Shown here in pieces: positions 23,301 to 35,620 of a stretch of DNA of 64,000 nucleotides. Origin of the DNA: Telmatactis stephensoni (taxonomy: Eukaryota > Cnidaria > Anthozoa > Actiniaria > Isophelliidae). The notes under the pieces are model-generated. The model had not been told where the DNA came from. It was given only the letters and a program-made list of their open reading frames with translations, and ran no database searches. Position 1 is the first letter of the stretch. Each line of letters starts with the position of its first letter. The DNA is taken from assembly GCA_029948255.1 (NCBI GenBank), contig JALIZF010001922.1, positions 434,001 through 498,000 on the forward strand. The letters run 5' to 3'. A program made the position numbers and the translations under genes.

Positions 23301-26300
23301 TCAACAGACTCTTATCAAGCAAATACAACAGAAAGACATAGTAACCCAATATAAATAATTGTTGCTGGTAGTTGAATTGTTAATTAGCAAGCTGATCTGG
23401 ATTTCTTTTGTGTCTCTCACCTCAGCAGCCAATTTTTCAGCTTCAGCTCGACAATGCGTTTCTACCTCTAGTTTGGTTTGCAGCTCAGTGAACTCTTCAA
23501 ATGCCATCACAGAAACTACAGCAGGAAGAATTAAAACAGTCATACACAGTTCAAGGGTACATGGTGTCTCATTATGCAAAAGTATCATTTTTGGCCTAAT
23601 GAATTAGTAAGTTTTTTGAGGTGCAAGTATTATTGACTTCAAAACAGCAAGATGTTGGCTACATCCTGAAGTTACAAATATGTAATGATTGTAAGATGCT
23701 TACTATACACTTAACTAGTTTTGTTTGTTTGTTTGTTTGTTTGTTTGTTTGTTTTCTTTGTCTTCCATTTCCTTCATTTTTTTTATGTTTATCATGAGAG
23801 CTCAAGTGCACCTTTTTCCCTACAGTAATTAGTCAAAAACTTCACTTCAACTTCAACCTTCGTCAACTCGTCATTCCATCATTCTAAGATTCAACTTTAT
23901 TAGTTATCAGTGGCACATACATTTTGTGAGCATATTTGTATATTAATTAATTCACTTTTTCCTGATTTGTTAAAATCAAAGCTTTCATTATTTCTTTCTT
24001 GATATTTTTCTGGTTCGGACCTTGCTTGCTTGCTTGTTTGTTTGCCCAATAATTTACCATATGAAGATTTGTGCAATAAAATCATCTAATACAAGGGTAT
24101 GATTAAGGCGTCACTTCTCTTTAAATCTACCTCTCTACAACTAGTTACAATCAGGTGAACAAGATAATATGGTATGGACCACAAAATATCACCTCTGTTG
24201 AGCTGTTTTAATTTCTTTTCACTGGACATTAATCTCTTTCTTGTAACTGCATGGGCCTTCTTCTCTTGAGAAAACTGCAACAAACAATGCACATCTAAAT
24301 AAATCACTAATAATAACTACATTTTTACAAGGGTAATGTTCACCATTACCTAAGCACCACAATGATTATTAATTTTTTGGGTTTCTGATGCAGAGCTTAT
24401 TTGGGGATGGGGGGAGGAGTTGCTAATTCAAGGGCAGCATTTGTTAAGAAATCATAAGGCTCATAAATGATTCAATAAGTGAAGCAAATGTGAACAACAA
24501 AATAAATGACATTGTGCTTCAAATGTACAAAACCTCTATTTTTTACACAATTTCAACATTGAGTTACACCGTACTTGGTTTTCCTTATTCAAGATGACAG
24601 ACTGATGACTTTTGAATAAGTGCCACACTTCATGAACAAATGCGGCACTCATTCATCATTTTGCTCTTAGGTGCAGCATTTAATTGAGGGCAATGCTAAA
24701 ATGAGTAAATATGGTAAGTTGAAACACTCACCCCTTCTTGTGATATCTGAAGTTCCCTCTGGGTGGTGTGAAGTTCAGACTTTAGTGCTTCAACTTTTTC
24801 TTTTAGGTCTGTTGATAAAAACAGGTATACATATAAGAAAGTCATAAATATCAAAAATAATTATGTACATTTTACCAAAAGGATAGCGTATTACCAAACA
24901 CTTGACACATAAACTTAAACCACTAACTGATATTACCTTACCAACCACTTACTGATGCCTTACCAACCACTTCCTGACACCTTACCAACCACTTCCTGAC
25001 ACCTTACCAACCACTTCCTGACACCTTACCAACCACTTATAATTCTTACTAACCACTTGTTGGTGCCTTACCAACCACTTATTAACACCTTACCAACCAC
25101 TTATCGACACCTTACCAATCACTTACTGACACCTTACCAACCACTTACTGATACCTTACCAACCACTTACTGACACCTTACTAACCATTTACTGACACCT
25201 TACTAACTACTTACTGACACCTTACCAACCACTTACTGACACCTTACCAACCACTTACTGACACCATACCAATCACTTACTGACACCTTACCAATCACTT
25301 ACTGACACCTTACTAACTACTTACTGACACCTTACTAACTAATTACTGACACCGTACTACAGAACTTACATGTACGATCATTTAAAGTCTACTGTTACTG
25401 CATATTCCTGACATTGCATAAATGTTTGCATTGCATGTAAATACATGTACATACCTTTAATTTCATCTTGCAAGAGTATTAATGCGCTGTCTGATCCAGA
25501 GTCAGATTCAGAGGATGCCTTGTCAATTTCCTGAAGTGCACTCTACAATAAGCCGAATAAAGCAATTGAAAATAATTATGACTCAGAAAACTGTTGCTTG
25601 TGGCTTGAAATTATTATCTACAAACAGTCAGGGGGAAGAGAGGAGACTCAAAGTGGGACAAAACGTATTCAAGGCTACACTGCGCTATCTCCGAGGTCGA
25701 TTTTCCTACCCCACTGGAAAGATGATATTTCAAGAAAGATAGATGATATTTCAGTTAAAATGGCTGCGATTTTAGGATCTGAGCGATTATCCAGGAGATT
25801 TAGGTCTTTATCTGGGAGACCGGGAGACGAGGCCCAAAATCTGGAGACTCCCGGATTATCCGGGAGGGTTGGCAGCTATGGTCCTACCACCCATTCTCAA
25901 GCTTATCTCATGGCATTATAAGTATAATGAACTTATTTCAAGGTACTTACAAGGTCAATGCCTTCTCCATTCAATCCTGAAATATGAGACATGATCATTT
26001 GACTCTGCCTTTTAAGCTGTTTGTTTTGGCCAACAACCTGTTAGAGCCAAGAAAAATAGTTTGGGTAATTAAATCAGGATGGGTTGAAACTAGTTTTAAT
26101 GATGATGGCAGCAAAAATTAAGCATGACATTGCTTCATTGTTTTTTAACAATAATTTATTTGCCTATAAGATGGAAAAAATCACCCCTAAAAGTTGCTAT
26201 TGTGAGGGCAGTGTGTGAAGGCTGATTTCAAAAACAATGATTTTAATGATAATGATGATGATATTTACACTTATTATGAATAGGGAGCTTAAGCAGGAGA

Positions 26301-28903
26301 CATTTTTGTCAACACGGATGTCACACGCGCGTTTTCGTTCATCCGTTTGCTGTCATAAATGAGGTACGTTGCTGTTCTTGGTAGAAAATGAAAAAGCCTT
26401 AACTGATATTCTGCTTAACGAAAACGGGCACATCATCTATGATGGTGAACGGATGAAGAAGAACGTACATTGTGGTGGCATCCGCATTGACAAAAACGTC
26501 TCCTGCTTAAGCTCCCTAATGATGACAATGATATCCCCCAAAAATGCAATCACCTTAGAAGCAATTTCTACTGCTTTATCACGACACTCTTGTTCAACGT
26601 GATACTTTCGTTGCAGATTTTCATATTCGTCTAAGGCAGTGCTTGAAACTGTGGATATAACCAATAATAATTTATTAGCAATAAACAATAAATATATTTA
26701 CTCAAGACCTAATTAAAGGTAGAAACTCCCTTTTTGAGATTTTATTTTCACTGAAAACAAGGTAAATTACCAAGTGACCCACTGTCAAAATATCATGAAT
26801 TTCAGCTTGAGCTATTTGCTGGTGAGAATGGTTAAAGCATTCTGTAATGCTTAAACACTGTCACCATATAATGGGTATACTATAATCAGGCATACTATTA
26901 GCAGGACACACACAGTTTGACAAATTTATTTTTTATGTGAATGGCTTCCTTTTTGAATTAATTAACTAATTAATTAACTAATTTATTTATTTATTTAATA
27001 TTTATTATTATTTTATTATTTATTTACTTTTTTCAACTATTACATTGTCTTGTTACAACAATAGAATGTAACAATTTCTCTAAGGTTTGACAGGAAACTT
27101 AATATTTTCCAAGATTAGTTTTATTAGCTTTACAAAATAGACAGGTTTCTTTTTTCTCTTATTTTTTTCTTTTTCTTTTTCTTTCTTTCTTTCTGTCTTT
27201 CTTTTGTTTTGTCTTTTTTGCTTCATTCACTTCAATTCTTACACGTAAATAGTCTATTAAGTTTGGCTATTTTAAAAGTGTTGAAATTTCAAGCTTATTC
27301 AAACCATGTGTGACAAGTATATGTTATACACACATAAAGGACTTCAGACAAAAGATTTTATAGAAGCCAATTTCAACCAATTAATTCTGCTAATTTATTT
27401 AATGAAAGCCTCAAATTTTAAATCAAACCAAAAATTTAATTATATAATAACAAAAATAAAGCTCTTTTATCACTTTACAGCCTAATAATATTTCAAAGAT
27501 AAAAAGAAAACTCAAAACAATACTACAGTTTAATATCCTGTTCTTTTCTGACAATACAAGTTTTTATTTGCTAATCAATGTTTGAGAGGAAATTCTAGAG
27601 TTGAAGCTGGTAAGCTCAATCTGGCCACAAACAAAATTATTATTCAGGTGTGTCTGAACTGTCCAGACAAAAATTTGAATTTTTGGATTAGTATTTTTGT
27701 AGTCATATAAAGGACAGCAGTTTTTTAGAAGTAAAATATTTTGGACACAAACAATTTTCTACCTTAAGACTTACATGATTAGACAATTAGACAATTCAAA
27801 AATTTGTTTTTAGCATGTCCTATGCTAATTCATTCTACTAATTTCCCACTGACTCAACTCAGTGATTAAATCATTTCATTATCTACAGGAAACTACACAG
27901 TGAATAGATTGTCAAGATTTATGTGAATTCAGACAATGCACGTGAAACTGAATCTTACACAAATAGAATATCTATCAAAAAAATAGACATAAAATTTGGG
28001 AATGAAAAGTACAAGGGAAATAGAAAAAATAATAAATCTTTCAATATTTTGAACAGTTTTTGTATATATATGAATTAGAATATTGTAGATGAACTTGACG
28101 TATGGAAAAAATGCCAAAAAAGTGAAATAAAAAATCAATAAATTATGTGACCTTTCAAAAACAATCAAACGCTGTGGTGACAGATTGAAACGGGAAATAG
28201 TTATTTTTACCACTACCGGAGATAAGGAATTTTATATTCTAAGGGAATGACCCAAGGAAATCGTAAATCTATGTTAAGACTATAAATATACTTAGAATAT
28301 AAAGTCAAAAATCTTTCAATCCATGTTATAAATTATTCTTATTTTTAGCAACACTTTAATAGTGGTTTCAACAATTATTTCTTGACATGTTCATCGAGGG
28401 ATTCTGAAATAACCCACAGACAAAATACAAAACTTTAAAAGGACACGTTTACTCACTATTTTTGAGCTGTTCTAGATCTGCTTTGGCTTTCAGATAACGT
28501 TCCCGCTCATCTTTGTACTGAAAGAGACAAGACAAGACAAACACTTGACTTGAGTCGTTGAGTTAAAAGAACATTGAGCTTGCGAAAATTGTGCTTATCT
28601 CTCGATCATACCTTGATAAAATACTCCCTGCATTTTAACTTAAGATCATCAAATTCTAAAACAGCTATAAAGAAGGAAAAGGAGTAAGAGAATTTAGTTC
28701 ATTGACAGGAACTTCTATAAAAGTGCCAGTACGATACATATACAGGTATGCAAATATTATACACAACTAAACACGAAAGCTTAAAACTAGGGTTTGAACC
28801 AACCTGTCTTAGCCAGTGCCTTTAAAGTATTATAGTTTTGATCTATATTTTCTTGAGACTTGGACAAGTTGTCTTGAATTACAGGATCCGCTACCTCCGC
28901 CAT
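17361..28903 (-). CDS. SHTN1: Shootin-1-like coiled-coil/polyproline protein
   Basis: Vertebrate shootin-1 couples actin flow to adhesion in growth cones; the cnidarian role is unknown. Exons from 5': 28903-28804, 28664-28612, 28517-28457, 26648-26554, 26037-25951, 25542-25455, 24808-24732, 24274-24193, 23515-23421, 23041-22895, 22740-22686, 21496-21398, 20485-20364, 19840-19791, 18822-18731, 18661-18590, 17690-17361 (about 567 residues; human 631). Long coiled coils carry two family-like blocks (ALDEYENLQRKYHVEQECR and NRVSVMAFEEFTELQTKLEV). A polyproline stretch, KFMNIMGNKKKK, AMKEMMDRINSGKVQLKPV and ELRKILQKQK follow in the shootin order. All exon phases close except exon 13. It is 122 nt, but the neighbouring phases need a length of 1 modulo 3: the coiled-coil start and the polyproline part lie in different frames. 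An in-frame alternative acceptor just before 20448 would restore the frame but drop about 12 codons. Confidence 0.88.
20652..21113. repeat. 17-bp minisatellite array in SHTN1 intron
   Basis: About 25 copies of ACAATGACCACCTCTGT and variants (CTTT, CTCT). It is the same family as 5505-5595 in RMND5. Confidence 0.9.
21790..21903. repeat. AAAT/AAAC tetranucleotide microsatellite
   Basis: Mixed AAAT, AAAC and ATAC units in an SHTN1 intron. The minus-strand open frame over it is an artefact of the repeat. Confidence 0.9.
23068..23220. repeat. Polypurine GGAA/GGGA microsatellite
   Basis: About 150 bases of almost pure purine on the plus strand, built from GGAA, GGGA and AGAA blocks, between SHTN1 exons 9 and 10. 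It is long enough for triplex-type structure in principle. Confidence 0.9.
23717..23752. repeat. GTTT microsatellite
   Basis: About nine GTTT units in the intron between SHTN1 exons 8 and 9. Confidence 0.9.
24937..25358. repeat. 22-bp minisatellite array in SHTN1 intron 6
   Basis: About 19 copies of TTACCAACCACTTACTGACA plus CC. On the minus strand, the SHTN1 sense strand, each unit reads TTGGTAAGG and CAGTAAGTGG, both close to the 5' splice-site consensus. The array lies between exon 6 (ending 25455) and exon 7 (starting 24808). Confidence 0.92.
26281..26519. mobile_element. 240-bp MITE beside SHTN1 exon 4
   Basis: The ends TAGGGAGCTTAAGCAGGAGA and its inverse are followed by a shared TTTTTGTCAA; the inverted terminus is about 32 bp with one mismatch. 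It lies 34 bases downstream of the exon 4 donor in transcript orientation. The target duplication is probably TA but ambiguous. The open frames over it are not genes. Confidence 0.85.
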
Positions 28904-29010
28904 TTCTGTACCGTCCAACTTGCTTCCCTGGTCTGAGACTAGCTGATCACGTGACCTGAGGCGGAAGTTTTCTGGATCGCTTCCTTCGGCGCTTCATTCG
29001 ATTCAGTTCC
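28904..29010 (-). promoter_or_regulatory. SHTN1 upstream region with E-box and ETS-like site
   Basis: A palindromic TCACGTGA (E-box) lies at 28947-28954 and CGGAAGT (ETS-like) at 28962-28968, within 70 bases upstream of the ATG. Their use is inferred only from position. Confidence 0.45.
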
Positions 29011-29530
29011 CACTTGAACTAAATCTGTAAATCACATCATTCCACTCCTTAATAAAATCATGCAAACTATGTCTCTATACTTGCATTAATACCATGCTGT
29101 TATAATCCTCACCTAATCCCAAAATTTAGTTAAATCGCTGCCAATCGCGGCCCTGCCAAGTCCCCAAGCTTTGCTACCAATGTACAGTGCACGCTAGTTA
29201 CACAGTGTTTTGCACTGTTGCATTCATTTATTTTCCGGCCTCCAATTGCGTTTCCGAGACGGGAAAATTTGAAAACACACAATGAATATAAAATTAAATT
29301 TATGTAAGTTATCATTATTTTGGTTTGCCATATATGACTCATGGGACAGACAACCATGCCACAGGTAGCCCAAGCTGTACATTTCTTGCTCAACTGTCCG
29401 AAATGTCCGAAATGTTTTGTTGATTTTGAAATATTTAAAATCCAAAAAAATGAAGCTTACCAAATAGTTTATTGAGTTTTTATTCGTTGTCTCTCATTGA
29501 GCTAAATTTAGCGTGCGTGACCGGCCCTCC

Positions 29531-29562
29531 GGGAGGTGGGGGAGGGAGGGGAGGGGAGGGGA
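29531..29562 (+). other. G-quadruplex-capable run
   Basis: Four or more runs of three to five G separated by single A or T (GGGAGGTGGGGGAGGGAGGG and continuing). It lies about 630 bases upstream of the SHTN1 start codon. Confidence 0.7.
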
Positions 29563-31930
29563 CTGGAGAGGTTCCCCCCTTTCCGGACGACCGGCCTGTA
29601 CTCTCAGAACGAAGCTTTATGGCAAACAATGTGTTTTGTTCTAGTCTTCATTGTTTGTTTCGCTGTTCTTTGTTATTTCAACAAATCAGAAACTTCGTTC
29701 TAATCGGTATTGGATTCCCGTCTGCCAAGCCGGCCAAGCTGAGTTGAGCGACTTTAAAAAAATATAAGCCCTGTGGATCTATCCAGCAGTGTCACAATTC
29801 TTTATTCTCTGAGATGCAGTCAGAATCGTTACAATTTCTTAAGGTATCATATTTTTACGCAAGTTAGTTGGGGTCAAAGTGCCCGAAGCGAACCTTGGGA
29901 GGGGAGTTTTTACGAAAATGCAAGAGGTCACACGAACCATTCAAAATGACATACTTCACGCTGTTAATAAAAGGCTTTCGATGTGTTTAATCGTTTCGAA
30001 AATATTATGTGAATGGAAATCGTGCTGTGCGTACGTGACTAGAAGCAGCCTCAACTTCTGAGCGCGAGGAATTGATGGAACGGGATTCCTGTGTCAGGGA
30101 CAGATGAGAGCTAAGCGCACGTACCTTGGCACTCTTCAGAGAGGTCAGTTGATAAGGACCAAATCAAACCCGCTATGATGTCATGAAAACCGTAAGCAAC
30201 TTAACTCACAAAACTCTGATTTCTTGTCAGATCTCCTTTTCGTGTATGCTTTCACTTCTGACCACCGAGTTAATGTCGTGCCAAGGTAACGTCGTGCCAT
30301 TGAGCTGGTACAAACCAACAAACAAAACCGCAGCCCGTTGATTCTACAGGAAGCCCAACCAATTGGAGCTGGTGCTTTCGGAGAGTCATCAAAAGGAAAG
30401 CTACGGCCAATGAACGAGTTTATACGAGTTAATAGGGATTATTGATAGGATTATTAATTGGAGGCCTCTGCTAGTCCCCTTCCCCCTCCCCCCAAATTTG
30501 GTCTGGGGCACAAAGAGACTTAATTAGAAATCGAAAATGACTTTTGTGCGCAGTGATTTTCTATGTACTGGTGCTATTGAAGTGGAAGCCCATATCATTG
30601 GAGCGTGTTCGATTCAAGAGACCTTTTCTCACTTACATGGCTATAACTATAATCCGCAGCAGGAACAGTCAAGACAGTATTAGCATGGAATAGTCAGTAT
30701 AAACGCTAAACGGCTGCTTTTGGTGGACATTTTAATCTTATATCGAACAGATAGTCAGTATTTATTGGCAGTATCAAATTACCTTTTCAAGATGTTGTGA
30801 GGGTTAGTTCTTTTCGCTCCGGTCCAAAATTTTCACCCAGGAATTCTAAACAATGTCGCGAACCAACACACAATTCTTGGTTTTGAAAGAGATTTGAACC
30901 GAGAAAAGTAAAAAAGTCGTGCACGGTTATAGCACAGGTGTTTGTTCTCAGTAGTTTTTTTCAATGCTTTCGGGTGAATCTAAGTTCATCACCATAATGC
31001 CTCAGGGTTTAAACAGACTAAATGCTCACAACAAACGATGGAAAGCGGTTTGACATAGTGAATCGGATACTTTAGTGTTTTAGATGGATAATCTGTATAT
31101 AGGATTTGAAGAGCTGATTCAGTGCAATGTCCAAACTGAAATGCTAGCTATTTCCTTCGGCTATGTTGACAAAAATCCGCATAAATTTGAAACACTAAAA
31201 TGGATATTTTTAATTGTCTAAGGTGCGGAAACGTTTTTCGTTACGTTACGTTACGTTACGTAAAGATACGTTTTCCGTTTTAGTGTGGATGGATGCCCCA
31301 TCCATAGCAAAAACATTCTCAAATTTATCCGAATTAGTGCGAATGGCCGTCGTAGTTGATACGGAGTGCTGATTTTACTGACACGTTTAGAAATTGAAAA
31401 AGTAGCAGCCATCAAGAGAACAAATTCTAATAGCACGAATCAATTGGTAGGCTATGGAACATTTCAGGTAGACTCGTTGGATTAAAATAAGAAGCAAAAG
31501 AAAAGATAAAAAGAAAAAGAACCGAAAAGAAGGAGAAGAAGAAGAAAAAAACAAAACTGACAGGGGAGATGTAAACAATACGTCATAGCCCAATATAAGT
31601 ATGACGAAGTGTCTGTTAATCTCATTTCTTCCTTATATGGTATTCTTGATTACACTCCTTTCACAAATTTTGACAAGTGGTTTAATTTATCACCTATAAT
31701 AGCCATTTTATAGTCTTTTCTTTTGACTCGTAGATAAGTACACAAGATGTAGGAAGGAGTTATTTAGTAAGATATTATCTTTTCGTTTTTTTTATAATAA
31801 TTAGGAATATATGAAAAATTATTTTTACTCGGCAATTTATTATATTGCCCATGACTTAAAAGATGCCTAATTCGCCGCCAATGGGGTATGAACAGTTGGC
31901 CTGAGTAGGAGTGGGGTGGGGACGGCAGGA

Positions 31931-32098
31931 CGTGGCGGATCCAGCTAGGGGGTTCCATGGGTTCCAAGGAAACCCCCTTGAAGGTTTTAAGCCATTTTTT
32001 GTCAAACATCGACCAAAGAATAGAGTGTTATACACAGCTGGCTTTAAAAATGGAAACCCCCTTGGAAAAATCCTGGATCCGCTACTGGACGGGAGAGA
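31931..32098. mobile_element. Degraded MITE with GGCGGATCCAG ends
   Basis: It begins TGGCGGATCCAGC and ends TCCTGGATCCGCTA, imperfect inverted ends related to the element at 14915-15094. The overlapping plus-strand open frame is not supported as a gene. Confidence 0.55.
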
Positions 32099-32167
32099 TG
32101 GAAATGGAAATTTTCGACAAAAAGCTTGGCTTTTCCACCAACCTATAAGAAGAACCACGACAACCAC

Positions 32168-32242
32168 TATCATCATCATCATCATTATCATCATCATCAT
32201 CATCATCATTATCAACAACATCATCATCATATCATCATAATT
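32168..32242. repeat. CAT microsatellite
   Basis: Imperfect CAT/CAA triplet run of about 75 bases. Confidence 0.9.
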
Positions 32243-34639
32243 GCCTCTTATAACAAAAAGCATATGAACACAATAACATTTGCTGATAGACACGTTCATT
32301 ACCACACGCATTTTTCAATTCCACAAACCGCATTCATCAGTGTTATCAATGGCCATTACTGGAAACCACAGGTTTTATCATTCCCATACGGATCTCCATG
32401 ACACGTTTTGCAACAGCCAAGTTTGTCAGTATAGGTTGGTTGTTCTTTTCTGGAAGAAAAGCGTTTCGCTGACTGGAAAGACCGTTGCGTAACCGTTTCG
32501 TGCGGTTAAAAGCTTGAAACCTATGACGCGCACGCGCGTAAAGGAATCTCACAAAAACGCGCGCGCCCCTCGCCTGAGAAGCGAGTGATATAAAACAGGC
32601 TAATATTTTAATAGGCACACTTTATACAAAAGAATGGCTTCGTTGGTGTCCGCGGTTTGTTAATTCTCTACGGCGTCAGGAAGACAGCTCTTATCAGCAC
32701 CGGATAAAATCAAAGTAACCTAACACACGGAATTGGCGATTTAGAATTGTTCTGACTACCAAAGTTATATAGGCGTTGAAGAACAAAGCAGTGTCCTCCT
32801 TCCCCTCCTAAAATATGTAATGTTCCCGGAAAAATGTACTGGAAAGAAGAAAACCAGCTGCATTGAGCATGCAGCAACGAGTACCTGGGTCAAAAGTCGA
32901 CCAAAACAAAGTCAAAACAAGCGGGCATAAATTCTTTCATTTTCTGGTCAGCTCATAAAACACTCTAGGGAAATTCCCAAATTAATAGTGAAAGAAACAC
33001 TAAAAATTCCCAAAGTGTTTCCTTTTCCGAACTGAATTGTCTATCTTGCTAGTTTCATGAAATTAACCAATGATCAAAGCTTCGATGATAAAATCAGCAA
33101 TTATGATACATTTCTATAAATAAACCCACGCCCAGCTAATGAGTTTAATGAAATCCACGTGCTTATGCAAATTACAAAATAATTTTATATCTAAACGAAT
33201 CCGAGAAAAACATTCACCGTTTGATCTCGACTTTAGGGGCAAAAAGAAAGGCAAAGAATTAGTTGATAGGTAGTTATACTTAAAAGGTGTAAATTTACAT
33301 AGTTTTGGCGTTAATCTAGCTGTAATGGCCCGATAAGAATAGGCGGTAGGAGGTAGCGAAAGTAAAGCCTTTTTCGAACAAAGATTTTGCCGCCAAAATA
33401 TTGGCTTTTACGACGGATTTTTTTCTATCGTTTTATCAAAGATCAAAAGCGTGCTTTTTTACCTTCCACCTTCAAACTTAAAAATCATTGGAGTAAAAAG
33501 TTTATGTTCCCTGTTTGACGATTTCATGGTTTAATGCATTAGTTAGCAAGAAAAATGAAATGTGAATATAGCTTGTGTCAACCACTTAAATCCACGTGGC
33601 GAAGCACTGTTCTAAGGCCATATGGCCTTCTTAGTTCGTATTCACTCTATCTACAAGCCATCTGTTAAGAGTAATAGTGAAGCTCAAGTTTCCTACACTA
33701 GAAGATATCTTTTATAAACGATAAAAAGTAAATTTAACCAAACTCGTAGAATCGTACATCTCGAGGACAAACTGCGTTTAGCTCACGCTTGAATTTAACG
33801 ATTGACTAGTCAAAAGTCGGTGAAAAGCTTTATGTTAAAAGAAAGAAAAAGGGCCTTACTTAAAAGCATTTATCGCTTTAGGATCAATCCATCAGCGGCC
33901 CAGCAATAGAACCATCAATTACAAATGTCAACACTCCAGCGCGCGTTTTAATAAAGTCGACCCGAGTGGAGCTTTTCACCTTTTTACATGAGCAAGGTTC
34001 TCATTTGCTATTCTGCTCTGATGTCTGCCCAAAATAAGTCCTTATACTCAAGAAAAATCACAGCAGTGGGTCTGCAGGTTTAATCCATCTACATAATCTC
34101 CTCTGCAAAGAACAGCGCACGAATGCACGAATACAGACTTAAAACGACTGTCATTCTCTTGTAAGCCGAAATTTCCAATTTTCGTAGCACTTGCACATTT
34201 TTATCCCTAAGGGATTTGAAAGTTATTGTGTAAAGTAAATTATCACAACAGACCACCATTGAAAACACCGTTAGGTGATTGGCCTATGAACAATCAATAA
34301 AAGAAGGTGAGGCGTCCATTAGTCTACGAAATGACACCCTGAACGATTCACATGCGGTGGAATCGTAGCTGTCAAACTCAATTAGGCTTGGGTTTAAAAA
34401 CTACTTTACACCGGGTGGGTGCAAACAGAAAACAAAAACAACTAAAATAAACCAAAATTTTCCAGTAGGTCGCCCAAACTCTGACCCATTACAACAACGA
34501 TCACAAAGAGACTGTTTATAAAAACATTATCAAAAAACGTCTGATAGCAACCAAATATTTTTTAAAATTGATTGTGTGCTAGGTTACTTACCTTACCCCT
34601 GGGTGGGATAGTTTTGACGTTGGTGTTGGGGTGATCTAA

Positions 34640-34710
34640 GCGCAGTTTTGATTGGTTGGTTTTTTGACATGTGAATGCATAAATAGGTCACGCCTCCTCG
34701 ACTCTGCAGT
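34640..34710 (+). promoter_or_regulatory. Predicted nanos core promoter
   Basis: An inverted CCAAT box (ATTGG at 34651-34655) lies about 27 bases upstream of a TATA-like CATAAATAGG (34678-34687). This arrangement would place a start site near 34710 and a 5' UTR of roughly 185 bases. Inference from motifs only. Confidence 0.45.
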
Positions 34711-34895
34711 CTGAAAAAATCCCTGCTGATTCACATGCGAGTGACTAGCTGCCTTGCATTTGACAAAACAACCGCTAAACTGCCCTTTGGCAGCAGTAGA
34801 CCGTAATATTTTACGCATTTGAGCAACGTTTTTGCAGCGAAAACAGAAACCTCACTTCACATTGTCACATCTGAGGGATCGAAGCAGCGTACGAG

Positions 34896-35615
34896 ATGTC
34901 TTTGAGTGAGGTGATGCTAAAAACACTGATTCCAAGTAACTTTTTAGACTCTGACGACGAGGAGATAAAGTCGTTAACTTGCCCTCAAGAAAGCGACGAT
35001 TTCCCCAAAAACCAATTCACTAACTACAACATGTTCAATGACTATTTTGGACTCAGTGATTTGGTTCAGAAAGTTGGGCTAGCAAGCACTGACTTCGACT
35101 ACTTGGCCAGCCATCCGTACGGAAAAGTGCAGTCACGTCGTGACCGATTTGACAGCATTGATTCTGAAAACTCATCTTCAGGGAGCTGTGATTCTTTTAC
35201 AGATCAAGGCTTGACGTTTGGAGAGGGCTCATTTCAGCCATTTAGTACATCTTCTATTTTGCACAATGCTGGAAAGAGGAGAGAAACCGCATTGCCTCCA
35301 AGCCGTCGTTTGAAGCCAACCACAAGGAGTACTGCTCCCGGTGCAAACCGCCAAGTGTGCGTTTTCTGCAGAAATAATGGTGAAAGTGAAGATGTGTATG
35401 CATCTCATGTGCTGAAAAGCGTCGATGGCAAGACAACATGTCCAATTCTAAGAGCTTATACCTGCCCTATTTGCAAAGCAAGCGGAGATGAATCGCACAC
35501 GATCAAATACTGTCCTCAAAATCAGCAGACACAAGGAAATGGCCAGCCTCCTCCACCGAAAGCACCAACCAACACCAAGACAACGCGTGGGATTTTGCCG
35601 CCGAAAAGACGTTAA
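34896..35615 (+). CDS. nanos: Nanos, translational repressor of the germline
   Basis: Nanos proteins bind RNA with Pumilio and recruit the CCR4-NOT deadenylase to silence mRNAs in germ cells and stem cells. It is a single exon of 239 residues. The paired CCHC zinc fingers at 155-206 have the exact family spacing: C-x2-C-x12-H-x10-C, then C-x2-C-x7-H-x4-C ([17 protein letters not shown] and [17 protein letters not shown]). Near the N-terminus, [12 protein letters not shown] (46-57) matches the NOT1-interacting motif known from vertebrate Nanos. An acidic stretch and a serine-rich linker lie between, and the C-terminus is basic and proline-rich (GILPPKRR). The first ATG of the frame was taken as the start. 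An AATAAA overlaps the stop codon. Cnidarians usually have two nanos genes; I cannot tell which this is. Confidence 0.97.
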   Translation: MSLSEVMLKTLIPSNFLDSDDEEIKSLTCPQESDDFPKNQFTNYNMFNDYFGLSDLVQKVGLASTDFDYLASHPYGKVQSRRDRFDSIDSENSSSGSCDSFTDQGLTFGEGSFQPFSTSSILHNAGKRRETALPPSRRLKPTTRSTAPGANRQVCVFCRNNGESEDVYASHVLKSVDGKTTCPILRAYTCPICKASGDESHTIKYCPQNQQTQGNGQPPPPKAPTNTKTTRGILPPKRR

Positions 35616-35620
35616 ATAAA
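35615..35620 (+). promoter_or_regulatory. Poly(A) hexamer overlapping the nanos stop codon
   Basis: The stop TAA (35613-35615) shares its last A with AATAAA (35615-35620). If used, cleavage would leave a 3' UTR of only some tens of bases. A GT/T-rich segment (GAGTTTGTAG) lies about 50 bases downstream. No other canonical AATAAA is seen on the plus strand before about 37246. Confidence 0.6.

Larger units (their letters stand above)
28904..34895. other. Gene-free region between SHTN1 and nanos
   Basis: About 6 kb between two genes transcribed away from each other. I find no conserved coding exon on either strand; the open frames are short and low in complexity or lie on repeats. It contains a G-rich run (29531-29562), a short ACGTT repeat (31240-31262), a degraded MITE (31931-32098) and a CAT microsatellite. 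Regulatory DNA for nanos is possible but not visible as motifs beyond the proximal promoter. Confidence 0.6.

Noticed and set aside
26369..26688. Open frames on both strands around SHTN1 exon 4
   Set aside because: The plus frame lies over a MITE and antisense to the exon; only the minus segment 26554-26648 is coding.
31911..32240. Plus-strand open frame of 109 codons
   Set aside because: It runs through a degraded MITE and a CAT microsatellite; no domain is recognisable.
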